From Terrimesophilobacter mesophilus (GTDB lineage Bacteria > Actinomycetota > Actinomycetes > Actinomycetales > Microbacteriaceae), in NCBI RefSeq assembly GCF_014200375.1, contig NZ_JACHBP010000001.1:1922001-1986000 (forward strand): a DNA stretch of 64,000 nucleotides, given 5' to 3'. The notes below the pieces were generated by a model that made no database searches, was not told where the DNA came from, and was given only the letters and a program-made list of their open reading frames with translations. This document shows positions 1 to 7,820 of this stretch, piece after piece (within the stretch, counting starts at the first letter, position 1; every line of letters starts with the position of its first letter). Both the position numbers and the translations under genes were made by a program.

Positions 1-2
1 CA

Positions 3-1769
3 CAAAGCAAGCGCAATGCGGGTGATGCTGCCGAGGCCGATCGTCTTGAGGGTGAGGCGATCGACGCAATTCCTGCGATTCGACTGGATGTAGAGTTTGA
101 GTATGACGAAGTAGATTCGTTGGCTCCTCTCGCGGACCTAATTATGGATTTGGACCCTGAGCGGCATGATGCTCTCGTATCGTGCCGATTTCAGGCGGCG
201 AGACCTCTTGAGATGCTTCGTGCGTTCGCCATCGTTAACGCTGATTCCGGTTTGGATCTCGTTGAGTTCCTGCGAAGACGATTAGGTTCTCATTTTGAAA
301 TCGCCTATGTTGCCTTGGATAAAAATGACTTCTCAAACGTTCGAGAAGTATCACGTGCTCAAGTTAGAGACGCGGCATTCTGTAACTTTGTCTACGCACA
401 GAACCTTTTCGACGACACTTCGCTCGATAATGGGCATGGGCTTTCACGTGGGTTTGAGTCCTACTACCGTGCAATCAGTGACACTGACGGCACGGTAGAG
501 AGCCTCGAGTTGGCACTCGCAGATGTGGCGCGCCAACTCGATGGGGAGTATTTAACTCTTTTTGAGGGAGTCTTCCGAGACCTGCGCGAGTTCGGGGTGA
601 ATCGGATGCCTAGCCTTCAAGATTTGAAAGTCGTTTCTGAGTTTCGAGCAGCTGACCTGCTAAATGGCAGTACAAAGGTCATGTACGCGCATGGTGCGGA
701 TGCAAGCTTGCCTGAGGCGCACAATGGTCTCGGCTATAGCAAACTCATTTTCATCATTCTCCAGTTCATCGCATTCTTTGAGGCATATAACAAAAGGCAG
801 CCGGTTCCCGGCGTTCAGCTTCTTTTCGTGGAGGAGCCCGAAGCACATTTGCACCCGCAGATGCAATCTGTATTCATCAAGAATATTCGCGAGTACTTGT
901 CGTCGAAACCCGGATGGAATGTACAGCTAGTGGTGACCACGCACTCGTCTCATATAGTTGCTGAAAGCGGCTTCACATGCATTAGATATTTTGATGCATC
1001 CGACGACACGTTGCAGGTTCGAGATCTAAGCGCTTTTCGATCCAAGCTAAAAGCTACCGATGAAGAGACACTTAAGTTCTTGGAGCAATACATGGTGTTG
1101 CATCGATGTGACATGTTTTTCGCTGACAAAGTGGTGTTGATTGAAGGGGCGGCGGAACGGTTAGTTTTGCCCGCAATGATCATGGCTTCGGCATCGGACT
1201 TGGCACATCAGTACGTATCGGTAATTGAAGTTGGCGGAGCTTACGCAGTGAAGTTTCGTCCACTGCTTGAGTTCATAAATGTACAAACGTTAGTTATTAC
1301 CGATATTGATTCGGTGGCTGCTGAGGGCAACCACCCAAAAGTCCCGGTCAAAACCACAGGCGCGATCACGAGCAACGTGACATTGAAAACCTGGTTGCCA
1401 AGCCGCACGACGATTGCGGACCTTCTCGTCGCTTCCGACGATGCGAAACTTGATCGGAAGGCGAGGGTTGCCTACCAGATAGCCGAGATCGGCAGGACTG
1501 AATGTGGCCGGAGTTTTGAAGAGGCGTTCATTTTGGCGAACGCTGAAGCCCTTGCGACCGCAAGCCAAACTCTCTCCACTAGTCGACTTTTTCTCGATGA
1601 AAACGGAGAATGTTTCAGCGCTGAAGTCATCCGTGAGAGAGCGTATGAGATAGCGAAACAAATCGACAGTAAGTCTGACTTTGCCTTTGACGCACTCAAG
1701 ATACCTAATTGGGTTACACCCAGATATATCTCGGAGGGACTGGAATGGCTAGCACCTCAGAGCAGGTAG
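3..1769 (+). CDS. gajA: OLD-family ATPase/TOPRIM nuclease, Gabija GajA-like (5' end cut by window)
   Basis: The reading frame is open back to position 3, so the N-terminal Walker A part lies outside the window; a TTG at 120 is in frame but is unlikely to be the real start. Numbered from that TTG, the visible part has an ABC-type signature (NGLGYSKLI, 202-210), Walker B (LLFVEEPEAHLHP, 234-246) and a switch histidine (VTTHSSHI, 272-279). A TOPRIM nuclease domain follows with the acidic residues E342 and E346 (LIEGAAE) and a DxD at D395/D397 (ITDID). OLD-family proteins with this layout and a UvrD-like helicase immediately downstream are the class 2 OLD or Gabija GajA nucleases, which cut DNA when cellular nucleotides fall during phage infection. 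The stop codon lies inside the next gene, suggesting coupled translation. Family assignment is firm; the defence role is inferred from the pairing. Confidence 0.85.
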   Translation, partial: QSKRNAGDAAEADRLEGEAIDAIPAIRLDVEFEYDEVDSLAPLADLIMDLDPERHDALVSCRFQAARPLEMLRAFAIVNADSGLDLVEFLRRRLGSHFEIAYVALDKNDFSNVREVSRAQVRDAAFCNFVYAQNLFDDTSLDNGHGLSRGFESYYRAISDTDGTVESLELALADVARQLDGEYLTLFEGVFRDLREFGVNRMPSLQDLKVVSEFRAADLLNGSTKVMYAHGADASLPEAHNGLGYSKLIFIILQFIAFFEAYNKRQPVPGVQLLFVEEPEAHLHPQMQSVFIKNIREYLSSKPGWNVQLVVTTHSSHIVAESGFTCIRYFDASDDTLQVRDLSAFRSKLKATDEETLKFLEQYMVLHRCDMFFADKVVLIEGAAERLVLPAMIMASASDLAHQYVSVIEVGGAYAVKFRPLLEFINVQTLVITDIDSVAAEGNHPKVPVKTTGAITSNVTLKTWLPSRTTIADLLVASDDAKLDRKARVAYQIAEIGRTECGRSFEEAFILANAEALATASQTLSTSRLFLDENGECFSAEVIRERAYEIAKQIDSKSDFAFDALKIPNWVTPRYISEGLEWLAPQSR

Positions 1770-3382
1770 TTGAACTACTTAAGCGTCAGCAGAGTTTCAT
1801 TGTCGAGGCGGGCGCAGGAGCAGGTAAGACGCGCACGTTGGTCGACGCACTGTCATATCTCCTTTCCCATGAAGCGTCGTCTTTTTTGTCAACTAACCAG
1901 AAGCTTGTCTGCGTCACCTATACCAATGTGGCAGCTAACGAGATTAAGTCGCGGATTAATCGAGATCCGCTCGTCCGAGTTTCAACAATTCATGAGTTCC
2001 TATGGTCCGTGATTGCGCCGTTTCAAGCCGAACTCCGAGATCTAATTGTCGAGCTCAACGCAGCCGCAGTTGGCTCAAAGAAGATTGAGGGGCTGAATCT
2101 GACCGGTATGCCCATTGAGTACTGGCAATTTCCACGCAAGTACGAACGCGGAAAGATTGGACATGATGACGTAATTGACTTGTCGTCAAGGCTCTTCGCA
2201 AAGTATCCGAAAGTTTCAAGGTTGCTTGCGGATCGATACCCAGTGATATTCGTGGATGAATATCAGGACACTAATCCACGCACAATTGACCTTCTTCTTG
2301 ACCATGTGCTTGCAAAGAATCCGGGCCGAGTTACTGTCGGCTTATTCGGAGATTACATGCAACAGATATACAACACTGGAGTCGGTCGTGTTGAAAGGGA
2401 CGACCTTGAAGTCGTACAGAAAGTGGAGAATTTTCGCTGCTCGCTATCAGTTATCTCAGTACTAAACCATTTGAGGCCCGAGCTCAAACAGGTTGTCGGT
2501 GGAAACAACTCGCAAGGATCTGCTCGATTCGTCTACATGAGAAACGGGAATGGGGACGCCGCCGCCGTCGCAGAAATCCGGGAAGAGTTGGTACGAGAGG
2601 GCTGGAGCGAGTCGTCATCCAAAGTACTAATGCTCACGCGTCGTGGTATTGCCGACAGTTTAGAGTGGCCACAGCTGTTGGCTGCATATCAGGCACGATC
2701 GAGCTTCGGAGTCGACAATTTGATGACTCGCGAAGATGAGTTTGGCGAGTTCTTTGCCTCGATCGAAGAGCTCGCAGCAGCGTTCGATGCACAGCGGTTT
2801 GGAGACTTCTTGGCGATGCGAGGGCGATCAGGTGTGCGGATTCTTCAGCATGACGACAAGACCGCTGTGGTCAACCAAATGACCAAGTTGAATCAGCTTC
2901 GCGAGAATTCTTCAGTAGGAGAGGTGGTGGATTTCGTAGTGCAAGATGGTCTACTTCGAAAGCCACGTCGCCTTCAGGCTCTAGAGGATCGAATTGAGTT
3001 AGCTGAAGATCCTGAGCGGTCTGAGCGTGACTCTGTGTTCTTATCGAGCTTGAGGGATATTCCCTATTTAGAGATCATCAAGTTCGAGCAATACTTAAAC
3101 AATGAGACTCCCTTCTCAACGAATCATGGAGTGAAGGGTGAAGAGTACGAGGACGTACTGGTTGTGCTCGATGACAGGCTTTGGAATCAATACAAGTTTG
3201 AGAGTGTCCTTGCTGGTGATACGTCAAAGACGCAGTATCAACGCTCGCTCAACCTATTTTACGTTTCGTGTTCTCGAGCAAAGAAGAATCTAGTAGTCCT
3301 GGCTCTTTCACCAATGGGAGTGTCCGCCGTCGATGGGGCTAAGCGAATCTTCGGTGAAGATATGGTCCGAGAAATTGGCTGA
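1745..3382 (+). CDS. gajB: UvrD/PcrA-like superfamily 1 helicase, Gabija GajB-like
   Basis: The ATG at 1745 is chosen because a GGAGGG sits 6 nt upstream (1733-1738); an in-frame start at 1709 lacks this. The 545-residue product has the SF1A motifs in order: Walker A EAGAGAGKT (21-29), motif Ia-like VTYTNVAANEI (57-67), Walker B DEYQD (171-175), motif III GDYMQQ (202-207), HGVKGEEYEDV (461-471) and the arginine-finger motif YVSCSRAKK (506-514). This is shorter than UvrD (about 720 residues), and close to the usual size of GajB. The gene overlaps the OLD nuclease gene by 25 nt, so the two are one translational unit. In Gabija, GajB binds the GajA tetramer and both are needed for protection. 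Codon use is low-GC like the rest of the island. Confidence 0.85.
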   Translation: MASTSEQVVELLKRQQSFIVEAGAGAGKTRTLVDALSYLLSHEASSFLSTNQKLVCVTYTNVAANEIKSRINRDPLVRVSTIHEFLWSVIAPFQAELRDLIVELNAAAVGSKKIEGLNLTGMPIEYWQFPRKYERGKIGHDDVIDLSSRLFAKYPKVSRLLADRYPVIFVDEYQDTNPRTIDLLLDHVLAKNPGRVTVGLFGDYMQQIYNTGVGRVERDDLEVVQKVENFRCSLSVISVLNHLRPELKQVVGGNNSQGSARFVYMRNGNGDAAAVAEIREELVREGWSESSSKVLMLTRRGIADSLEWPQLLAAYQARSSFGVDNLMTREDEFGEFFASIEELAAAFDAQRFGDFLAMRGRSGVRILQHDDKTAVVNQMTKLNQLRENSSVGEVVDFVVQDGLLRKPRRLQALEDRIELAEDPERSERDSVFLSSLRDIPYLEIIKFEQYLNNETPFSTNHGVKGEEYEDVLVVLDDRLWNQYKFESVLAGDTSKTQYQRSLNLFYVSCSRAKKNLVVLALSPMGVSAVDGAKRIFGEDMVREIG

Positions 3383-3405
3383 CTTCGCATACTGATTTGA
3401 CTGTT

Positions 3406-5571
3406 TCACGAAGCGTTTCGCTCGGTCGCTATTTCCGTGTGCTTGAGCTTGGTCGACCCCGAGGCCTGGATCTCCACAGACCTAAGCTCAACTGACGCGG
3501 GTATGCGCTTCCTAGCAAGGCGACCGGCGAACTCGGTCGAGCGCGAGTGCCACAGGTTCACGTTGAATTCTAGCGGCTGGTCAGGGATCGGAGTTGGATC
3601 CCAGAGCACACGCTCGTAAATTACAGTGCCGTCTACCTTCCATCTAATGGCGTTAGGTTTCCAGTCGATTTCGTATACGTGGAAGTCGGCGGCAGCATCG
3701 AAGCCGAGGTCGATTACGGTTGGGGTGCCACGATATCCGTACTCCAACTTCGTGTTGTCAGGGCCGGGGTTGTAATAGACATTGACGAGCATCTTTGTCG
3801 TGTTCTTACCTAGAAACTCGATGTCAATCTCCTGGCGTGGGCCGTTTCTATGCAAGAAAACCCCCGTGATGAGCCCAGGGACGTTTGATGGCCGAAGTTC
3901 TGCTCTAAAGGACCCGTAAAGGTAAGACTGGCGACTGGCAATGGCGGCTGATGAGAATTCCCGTACCGGTGTTTCCTCTTCGCGCAGCGTGAGCACGGCT
4001 CCAAGGCCCGCTTTTTCGCTGAAGTTTGCGTGTGTAAACAGTGCCAAGTTGCTTGGAAATGTATCGTCTCGGACCCTCCAAGTTGCGTCGTCTAGCGTAC
4101 CTTCCTTCATCCAGTCGATGACGGCGGTGTCGCTGTCCAGAGCAGCATCGACGTCCATCGAGATTCCCTTCCAGTGTCCGCGCTCTGATCTTAAGATCCA
4201 GGGTGATGCGTCGAACTTGAGGTCTGTCGCCACGAGAGCGGTGTTGATCACCTTTTTGTTGGACGCGGTTCTTTGGCCGATGTCCGCGTCATCTGGATAC
4301 ATAAACGGCGGGTAGTCGATCTCAAGGAAGTTGCTTAATGCGGCCCACTTATCCTTCATGGTTGGTCCAAGTTCTAAGACTTGGTTAGATCGCGTGCACG
4401 ATGGAACTTTGCTGTCGGATGTGACAATGAAAAGTGCGCCGGGGTTCGACTCGGCGATTGTGGCTAGTATTTTCGGGTTGAACGATCCTATGTTGACGTA
4501 GGCGTTGAAGAGTCTGTTGCGTTGGCCGGAGAGAAGCTTTGCCATTTCCTCGGAAGGAAGAGAGTGGTGATCGCTGAAGCACGTATAGCCCAGCATAGAG
4601 AGTGCCTTTGCGAGCGCGGTTAAGCCGGAGTCTCTGTTTCCGACAGCAATGACCGGACCTTTCATCTTCCTGGCTGTCGTCAAAAGCGGCTTCTCGCGAG
4701 TGATGACCCCTACCTGTGAGAGCACGGGAAGTACCGAGTAAGAATTGGTTGAGGGTTCGTCGATTCGTTGCTCAATGATGGGCCGCGCTGCGGTGAATAC
4801 TTTAAGGCTGGAGAATTGAAAGTTCAGCCAGAGATCGATCGGCCCAAAAGCAGGGAGCCGTTCAAGTAGTTTCCGCGCTCCATCTCGTGTGAGTACATAC
4901 CCGGATGCTTCCCATATTCCTGCTTTAAGCCGCTGAATAGGTTTTTGGTCGCGTGGTGAGGTCAAGTCAGATACGTCTTTGAACGCAAGGTATAGGAGGT
5001 CGAATTCGGGCTTCTTTGCTGCGTCCTGCGGTAGCCCCGACCATGTCGCCTGCAGCTCACGGGCAAAGCCAGGAGCCATGAATACGTCGTCCTCGAGCAC
5101 GAGCGCGCTTGGAACGTCTCCATCTGCGATTAGCCTCCAGACTTCAATATGGGATAGCGCTATCGCTATTTCCTGACGTGTCATTGTGATTTTGTGCGCA
5201 CGAGTTTCACTATCGATTTTCAGGAGTGGATTGGGGTTCACGGTGAGCTGGTCGGCGAGTGTGAACGTCGGAATTAATATCGAAAGATCAAGCGGAGATT
5301 CCATGTGTCTTGCGTCGATGGCTGAGAATCTTCGGACGATTGTCGATAGTCGCTCACCATGCCGCTCGTAGAACCGATCCAGTTCGCGACGAAGCCAACG
5401 CCATCGATCAGGTTTGCGGTCGAGATTAATTACATAGATCCGTTGCAAAGCGTCCGGCTGATGGCCGCGTGAGAACACCGTGGCATGTCGGCGTAGGTCT
5501 AGTTTCCGCATACGGAGTCGAAGTCGGTGAGCGAAACGTTCCCTGAAGTCGCCAAATGAGAGCGTATTCAT
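3406..5571 (-). CDS. Three-part fusion: GT25 glycosyltransferase, P-loop-like middle, GH16 glycosidase
   Basis: This 721-residue protein has no signal peptide or membrane segment. Residues 43-270 resemble glycosyltransferase family 25 (LPS/collagen galactosyltransferase type): RIYVINLDRKPDRW near 44-57, a region ALSHIEVWR (138-146) and the acidic EDDV (160-163). Residues about 305-430 begin VIAVGNRDSGLTALAKAL, which looks like a degenerate nucleotide or sulfotransferase P-loop without the GKS/T lysine; its role is unknown. Residues about 500-702 form a GH16 beta-jelly-roll with the catalytic signature EIDIE (E581, D583, E585) and the strand HVYEIDWKPN. GT25 and GH16 would normally be separate. 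A cytoplasmic enzyme that both adds sugars and cleaves or transfers glycans is inferred. It lies 36 nt downstream of another glycosyltransferase gene and converges with the Gabija pair. Confidence 0.75.
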   Translation of the reverse strand: MNTLSFGDFRERFAHRLRLRMRKLDLRRHATVFSRGHQPDALQRIYVINLDRKPDRWRWLRRELDRFYERHGERLSTIVRRFSAIDARHMESPLDLSILIPTFTLADQLTVNPNPLLKIDSETRAHKITMTRQEIAIALSHIEVWRLIADGDVPSALVLEDDVFMAPGFARELQATWSGLPQDAAKKPEFDLLYLAFKDVSDLTSPRDQKPIQRLKAGIWEASGYVLTRDGARKLLERLPAFGPIDLWLNFQFSSLKVFTAARPIIEQRIDEPSTNSYSVLPVLSQVGVITREKPLLTTARKMKGPVIAVGNRDSGLTALAKALSMLGYTCFSDHHSLPSEEMAKLLSGQRNRLFNAYVNIGSFNPKILATIAESNPGALFIVTSDSKVPSCTRSNQVLELGPTMKDKWAALSNFLEIDYPPFMYPDDADIGQRTASNKKVINTALVATDLKFDASPWILRSERGHWKGISMDVDAALDSDTAVIDWMKEGTLDDATWRVRDDTFPSNLALFTHANFSEKAGLGAVLTLREEETPVREFSSAAIASRQSYLYGSFRAELRPSNVPGLITGVFLHRNGPRQEIDIEFLGKNTTKMLVNVYYNPGPDNTKLEYGYRGTPTVIDLGFDAAADFHVYEIDWKPNAIRWKVDGTVIYERVLWDPTPIPDQPLEFNVNLWHSRSTEFAGRLARKRIPASVELRSVEIQASGSTKLKHTEIATERNAS

Positions 5572-5607
5572 GAACGAGACAACCTGTTGTTCCGTTTTAG
5601 CGTCGAT

Positions 5608-6474
5608 CTATTCATAACCGCGTACCCAATGTCTCCAGTTGCGATGATCAGAGCGATACGCGAGTGGCCATTCAGTTGTCGCGAAAGAGTTCCAATCTGG
5701 AATCAGCTTGAAGTCGAATTTTGAGTTGGCCTGGCGCGCCCCGAGGGCATGAAGCACAAGACACATCGTCAAGTTTCCGGGTCCAGTCAGAGACTGAATG
5801 TCTCGGCTGTTCTTGTCGGATGAGAGCAATTGCGACGTCGCGCTCTCCAGTGCCCGCTCAATCACTGGGTGGCCGGGTGGCGCAATGAGCGGGTTGTTAT
5901 TGACATAGAAGATCCGTCCTTCACTGTCTTTCGTTTTGGCCGAACTCACTGGGTCGACCATGGAGCCGGTCGCCAGGTCATAGCAAAGGGGTTGAATTTT
6001 AAGACAGCTATCGGATATCAGTTCCTCGATGCGGCCTCCTTGATAGCTGTCGTCTGCGTCGATGTAGACGCCACCTACTTTCATGATGAAGCACAGCCGG
6101 AAATAATCTGCGCGCATGGCCGGATGACTGCACCTCTCGAATGCACGAACATGTCGAACACCGAAGTTCTTTTTGATGAATTGCGCTGCACTTAGGTCGT
6201 CGAACAATAGGCGTTTGAATCCGGAACTCTCTAAGGGAGTCCAGCTATCTAGGCACGCCTGAACATCTGAAGGCACAGAGTCCGCATCATCCCAAAATTG
6301 AACTAAAACGCGCGGCGGGGTTGGGGCGTCGCCTGTACATAAACTATGTTCAGCGTCGGCGATGAGTCGTTGCATAAACTGCGATCTCAATTTGTGGTCA
6401 TCAGCGACTTCTGAAGGTGTCATTTCTGGCTGTTCATGAGTGAGCGTCATATCTAACCATGAGTATGGGAGCAA
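5608..6474 (-). CDS. DXD-motif glycosyltransferase (Gly_transf_sug / GT32-like)
   Basis: The 288-residue product carries the features of the Och1/TcdB-type sugar-binding glycosyltransferase family: PRVLVQFWDD near 54-63, the substrate-binding MRADYFRLCFIMKVGGVYIDADD stretch split as MRADYFR (120-126) and GGVYIDADD (134-142) with the metal-binding D139-x-D141, and a late HRNWRHWVRGYE tail. The start is uncertain: a TTG at 6474 has GGGA seven bases upstream, while an ATG at 6450 has no clear ribosome-binding site. It sits in the middle of a minus-strand cassette (HTH protein, this gene, GT25-GH16 fusion) with short gaps, so it probably acts on the same glycan as the fusion protein. The sugar donor and acceptor cannot be told from sequence. 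Confidence 0.75.
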   Translation of the reverse strand: MLPYSWLDMTLTHEQPEMTPSEVADDHKLRSQFMQRLIADAEHSLCTGDAPTPPRVLVQFWDDADSVPSDVQACLDSWTPLESSGFKRLLFDDLSAAQFIKKNFGVRHVRAFERCSHPAMRADYFRLCFIMKVGGVYIDADDSYQGGRIEELISDSCLKIQPLCYDLATGSMVDPVSSAKTKDSEGRIFYVNNNPLIAPPGHPVIERALESATSQLLSSDKNSRDIQSLTGPGNLTMCLVLHALGARQANSKFDFKLIPDWNSFATTEWPLAYRSDHRNWRHWVRGYE

Positions 6475-6497
6475 TCATGATTCCCGTCAATCTCCCG

Positions 6498-7016
6498 CTA
6501 TCCCTCTTGTTTCCTCTCATGGGGCTGCATCGAAGGTCGCTTTCTTCCATGAGCATCTCTTGTCGCAACGCCCCGTTGTTTGAGGTAGTTGAACACAGTG
6601 CGCGCCGAGATACCTACTTCGTCGGCCACCTTCTCCATGGATAGCCCCGATTCGTAGAGTCGGATCATGTCATTGACCTGTTTGGTGGTTGCGGCCCGAA
6701 GCCGTATCTTTACACCCGCCGACTTTAGACGTTCTGTGATCGTGGTTCTATGGCAGCCGAACTCTGCCGCGAGTTCGTGAACCATCACACCGTCCTTGTA
6801 GCGCTCGATCATGCGCTCGGCCTCTGCCGTGGTCAGCCGTCGTTGCCGTTGGCGAATTAGCGCTACTCCTTCATAATCAGGCGCAGACTGCGGCTTTATT
6901 GACCCGTGGAGTAGTTTCAACAGGGAGACCCATTTATCTGCGTCAGCAGTGGACAGATCCACCACGGGAGAAGACGCGGGTTGGGAATCGACGTGAAATC
7001 GTTTCGAGAACTGCAT
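6498..7016 (-). CDS. Tandem helix-turn-helix protein (resolvase-type HTH)
   Basis: The C-terminal part contains two copies of a resolvase/Hin-like HTH unit: LTTAEAERMIERYKDG...ELAAEFGCHRTTITERL and the related KQVNDMIRLYESG...KVADEVGISARTVFNYL, each followed by a basic xGVxxR turn. There is no recombinase catalytic domain, so it is not a full serine integrase; stand-alone proteins of this kind are common in actinobacteria and their function is not established. The ATG at 7016 would make the gene overlap the 5' end of the oppositely oriented PEP-mutase-family gene; a GTG at 6965 avoids most of that overlap and coincides with the composition boundary. It is the first gene of the minus-strand glycosyltransferase cassette, so it may regulate it, but that is inference. 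Confidence 0.6.
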   Translation of the reverse strand: MQFSKRFHVDSQPASSPVVDLSTADADKWVSLLKLLHGSIKPQSAPDYEGVALIRQRQRRLTTAEAERMIERYKDGVMVHELAAEFGCHRTTITERLKSAGVKIRLRAATTKQVNDMIRLYESGLSMEKVADEVGISARTVFNYLKQRGVATRDAHGRKRPSMQPHERKQEG

Positions 7017-7778
7017 GAGTCTGATGGGCCACTGGTTCTGCCCAATGCCTGGGATCTCGGCTCCGGTATTGCGTTTGCTTCGGCGGGTTTCCTCGCCATC
7101 GGCACCACGAGTTTCGGCATCTCTGCCAGTGCCGGATTGCCTGACGGCGGTCGCTCGAGCAAGCAGCCGACGGCGATGCTCGCGGCGCAGTTGTGCGGGC
7201 TCCCGGTACATGTCACCGCGGACATCGAGGAAGGCTATTCGGACGATCCTGCCGAGGTTTCCGCGTTCGTCGCCGAGCTGGTGGCCATGGGCGTCGCGGG
7301 GGTCAACCTGGAGGACAGCAAGGACGGTCATCTCGCCGACCCGGCCGTCCTGGCCGCGAAGATCGCCGCAGTCCGGCGGGAGAGTCCTGGGGTGTTCGTC
7401 AATGCCAGGGTCGACAACCTGTGGTTCGGGGAGGACGCCACGGCGGATGCCGTGCTGCTGCGTGCCAGGATCTATGCGGATGCCGGCGCGGACGGCATCT
7501 TCGTCCCTGGCCTGACGGAGGCTGCAGACATCCGGACCATCGCCTCAGGGATCGGATTGCCGCTCAACGTGCTGGCGCATCCTTCACTCACCGTCGCTCA
7601 ACTGGGCGAGTTCGGAGTCCGGCGCGTGAGCTCGGGTTCCCTGCCATACCGTGCGGCCGTGGACGCCGCAGTGTACTCGGTCGTCGCCCTCCGTGACGGC
7701 AAACCGGCGGTGACCGCCACCCCCTACTGGGAGATGCAGTCGCGCCTCGTGGCGTTCAGCCGCGGCATCGTCGGCTGA
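6981..7778 (+). CDS. Isocitrate lyase / PEP phosphonomutase superfamily enzyme
   Basis: The 265-residue product has the superfamily start FRELH..GPLVLPNAWD, the metal-binding signature DIEEGY (81-86) and a NARVDNLW strand typical of the PEP-mutase/ICL fold. The lyase motif KKCGH/KRCGH is absent: the corresponding place reads LEDSKDGHL. So it is not an isocitrate or methylisocitrate lyase, unlike the true PrpB at 43114-44022. Candidates are an oxaloacetate-hydrolase-like or phosphonate C-P bond enzyme; substrate unknown. The TTG at 6981 has GGGAGAAG about 10 nt upstream; a GTG at 6993 is the alternative. This is the first core-like, high-GC gene right of the island. Confidence 0.75.
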   Translation: MGIDVKSFRELHESDGPLVLPNAWDLGSGIAFASAGFLAIGTTSFGISASAGLPDGGRSSKQPTAMLAAQLCGLPVHVTADIEEGYSDDPAEVSAFVAELVAMGVAGVNLEDSKDGHLADPAVLAAKIAAVRRESPGVFVNARVDNLWFGEDATADAVLLRARIYADAGADGIFVPGLTEAADIRTIASGIGLPLNVLAHPSLTVAQLGEFGVRRVSSGSLPYRAAVDAAVYSVVALRDGKPAVTATPYWEMQSRLVAFSRGIVG

Positions 7779-7820
7779 TCGGGTTCACTGCCCGTTGTCG
7801 CGGCCCGAAATCGCGGCGGT

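Larger units (their letters stand above)
1..6965. other. Low-GC accessory (genomic island) segment, left end outside window
   Basis: The sequence from the left edge to about 6960 is visibly poorer in G+C (about half in sampled lines) than everything to its right (about two thirds), and its codon choice is much less biased to G/C in third positions. It contains a phage-defence pair, two unusual glycosyltransferases and an HTH protein, with no housekeeping gene. The change of composition falls between the HTH gene and the PEP-mutase-family gene that starts at 6981. No integrase, transposase or direct-repeat attachment site is visible at the right boundary; the left boundary is outside the window. 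Transfer is inferred from composition and content only. Confidence 0.75.

Noticed and set aside
6498-7016. Full serine integrase
   Set aside because: Only the HTH part is present; there is no catalytic serine domain or zinc ribbon, and the gene is too short.
7017-7331. N-terminal extension of the HTH protein across the PEP-mutase gene
   Set aside because: The extension is the antisense of a well-supported gene, and the HTH protein is complete without it.
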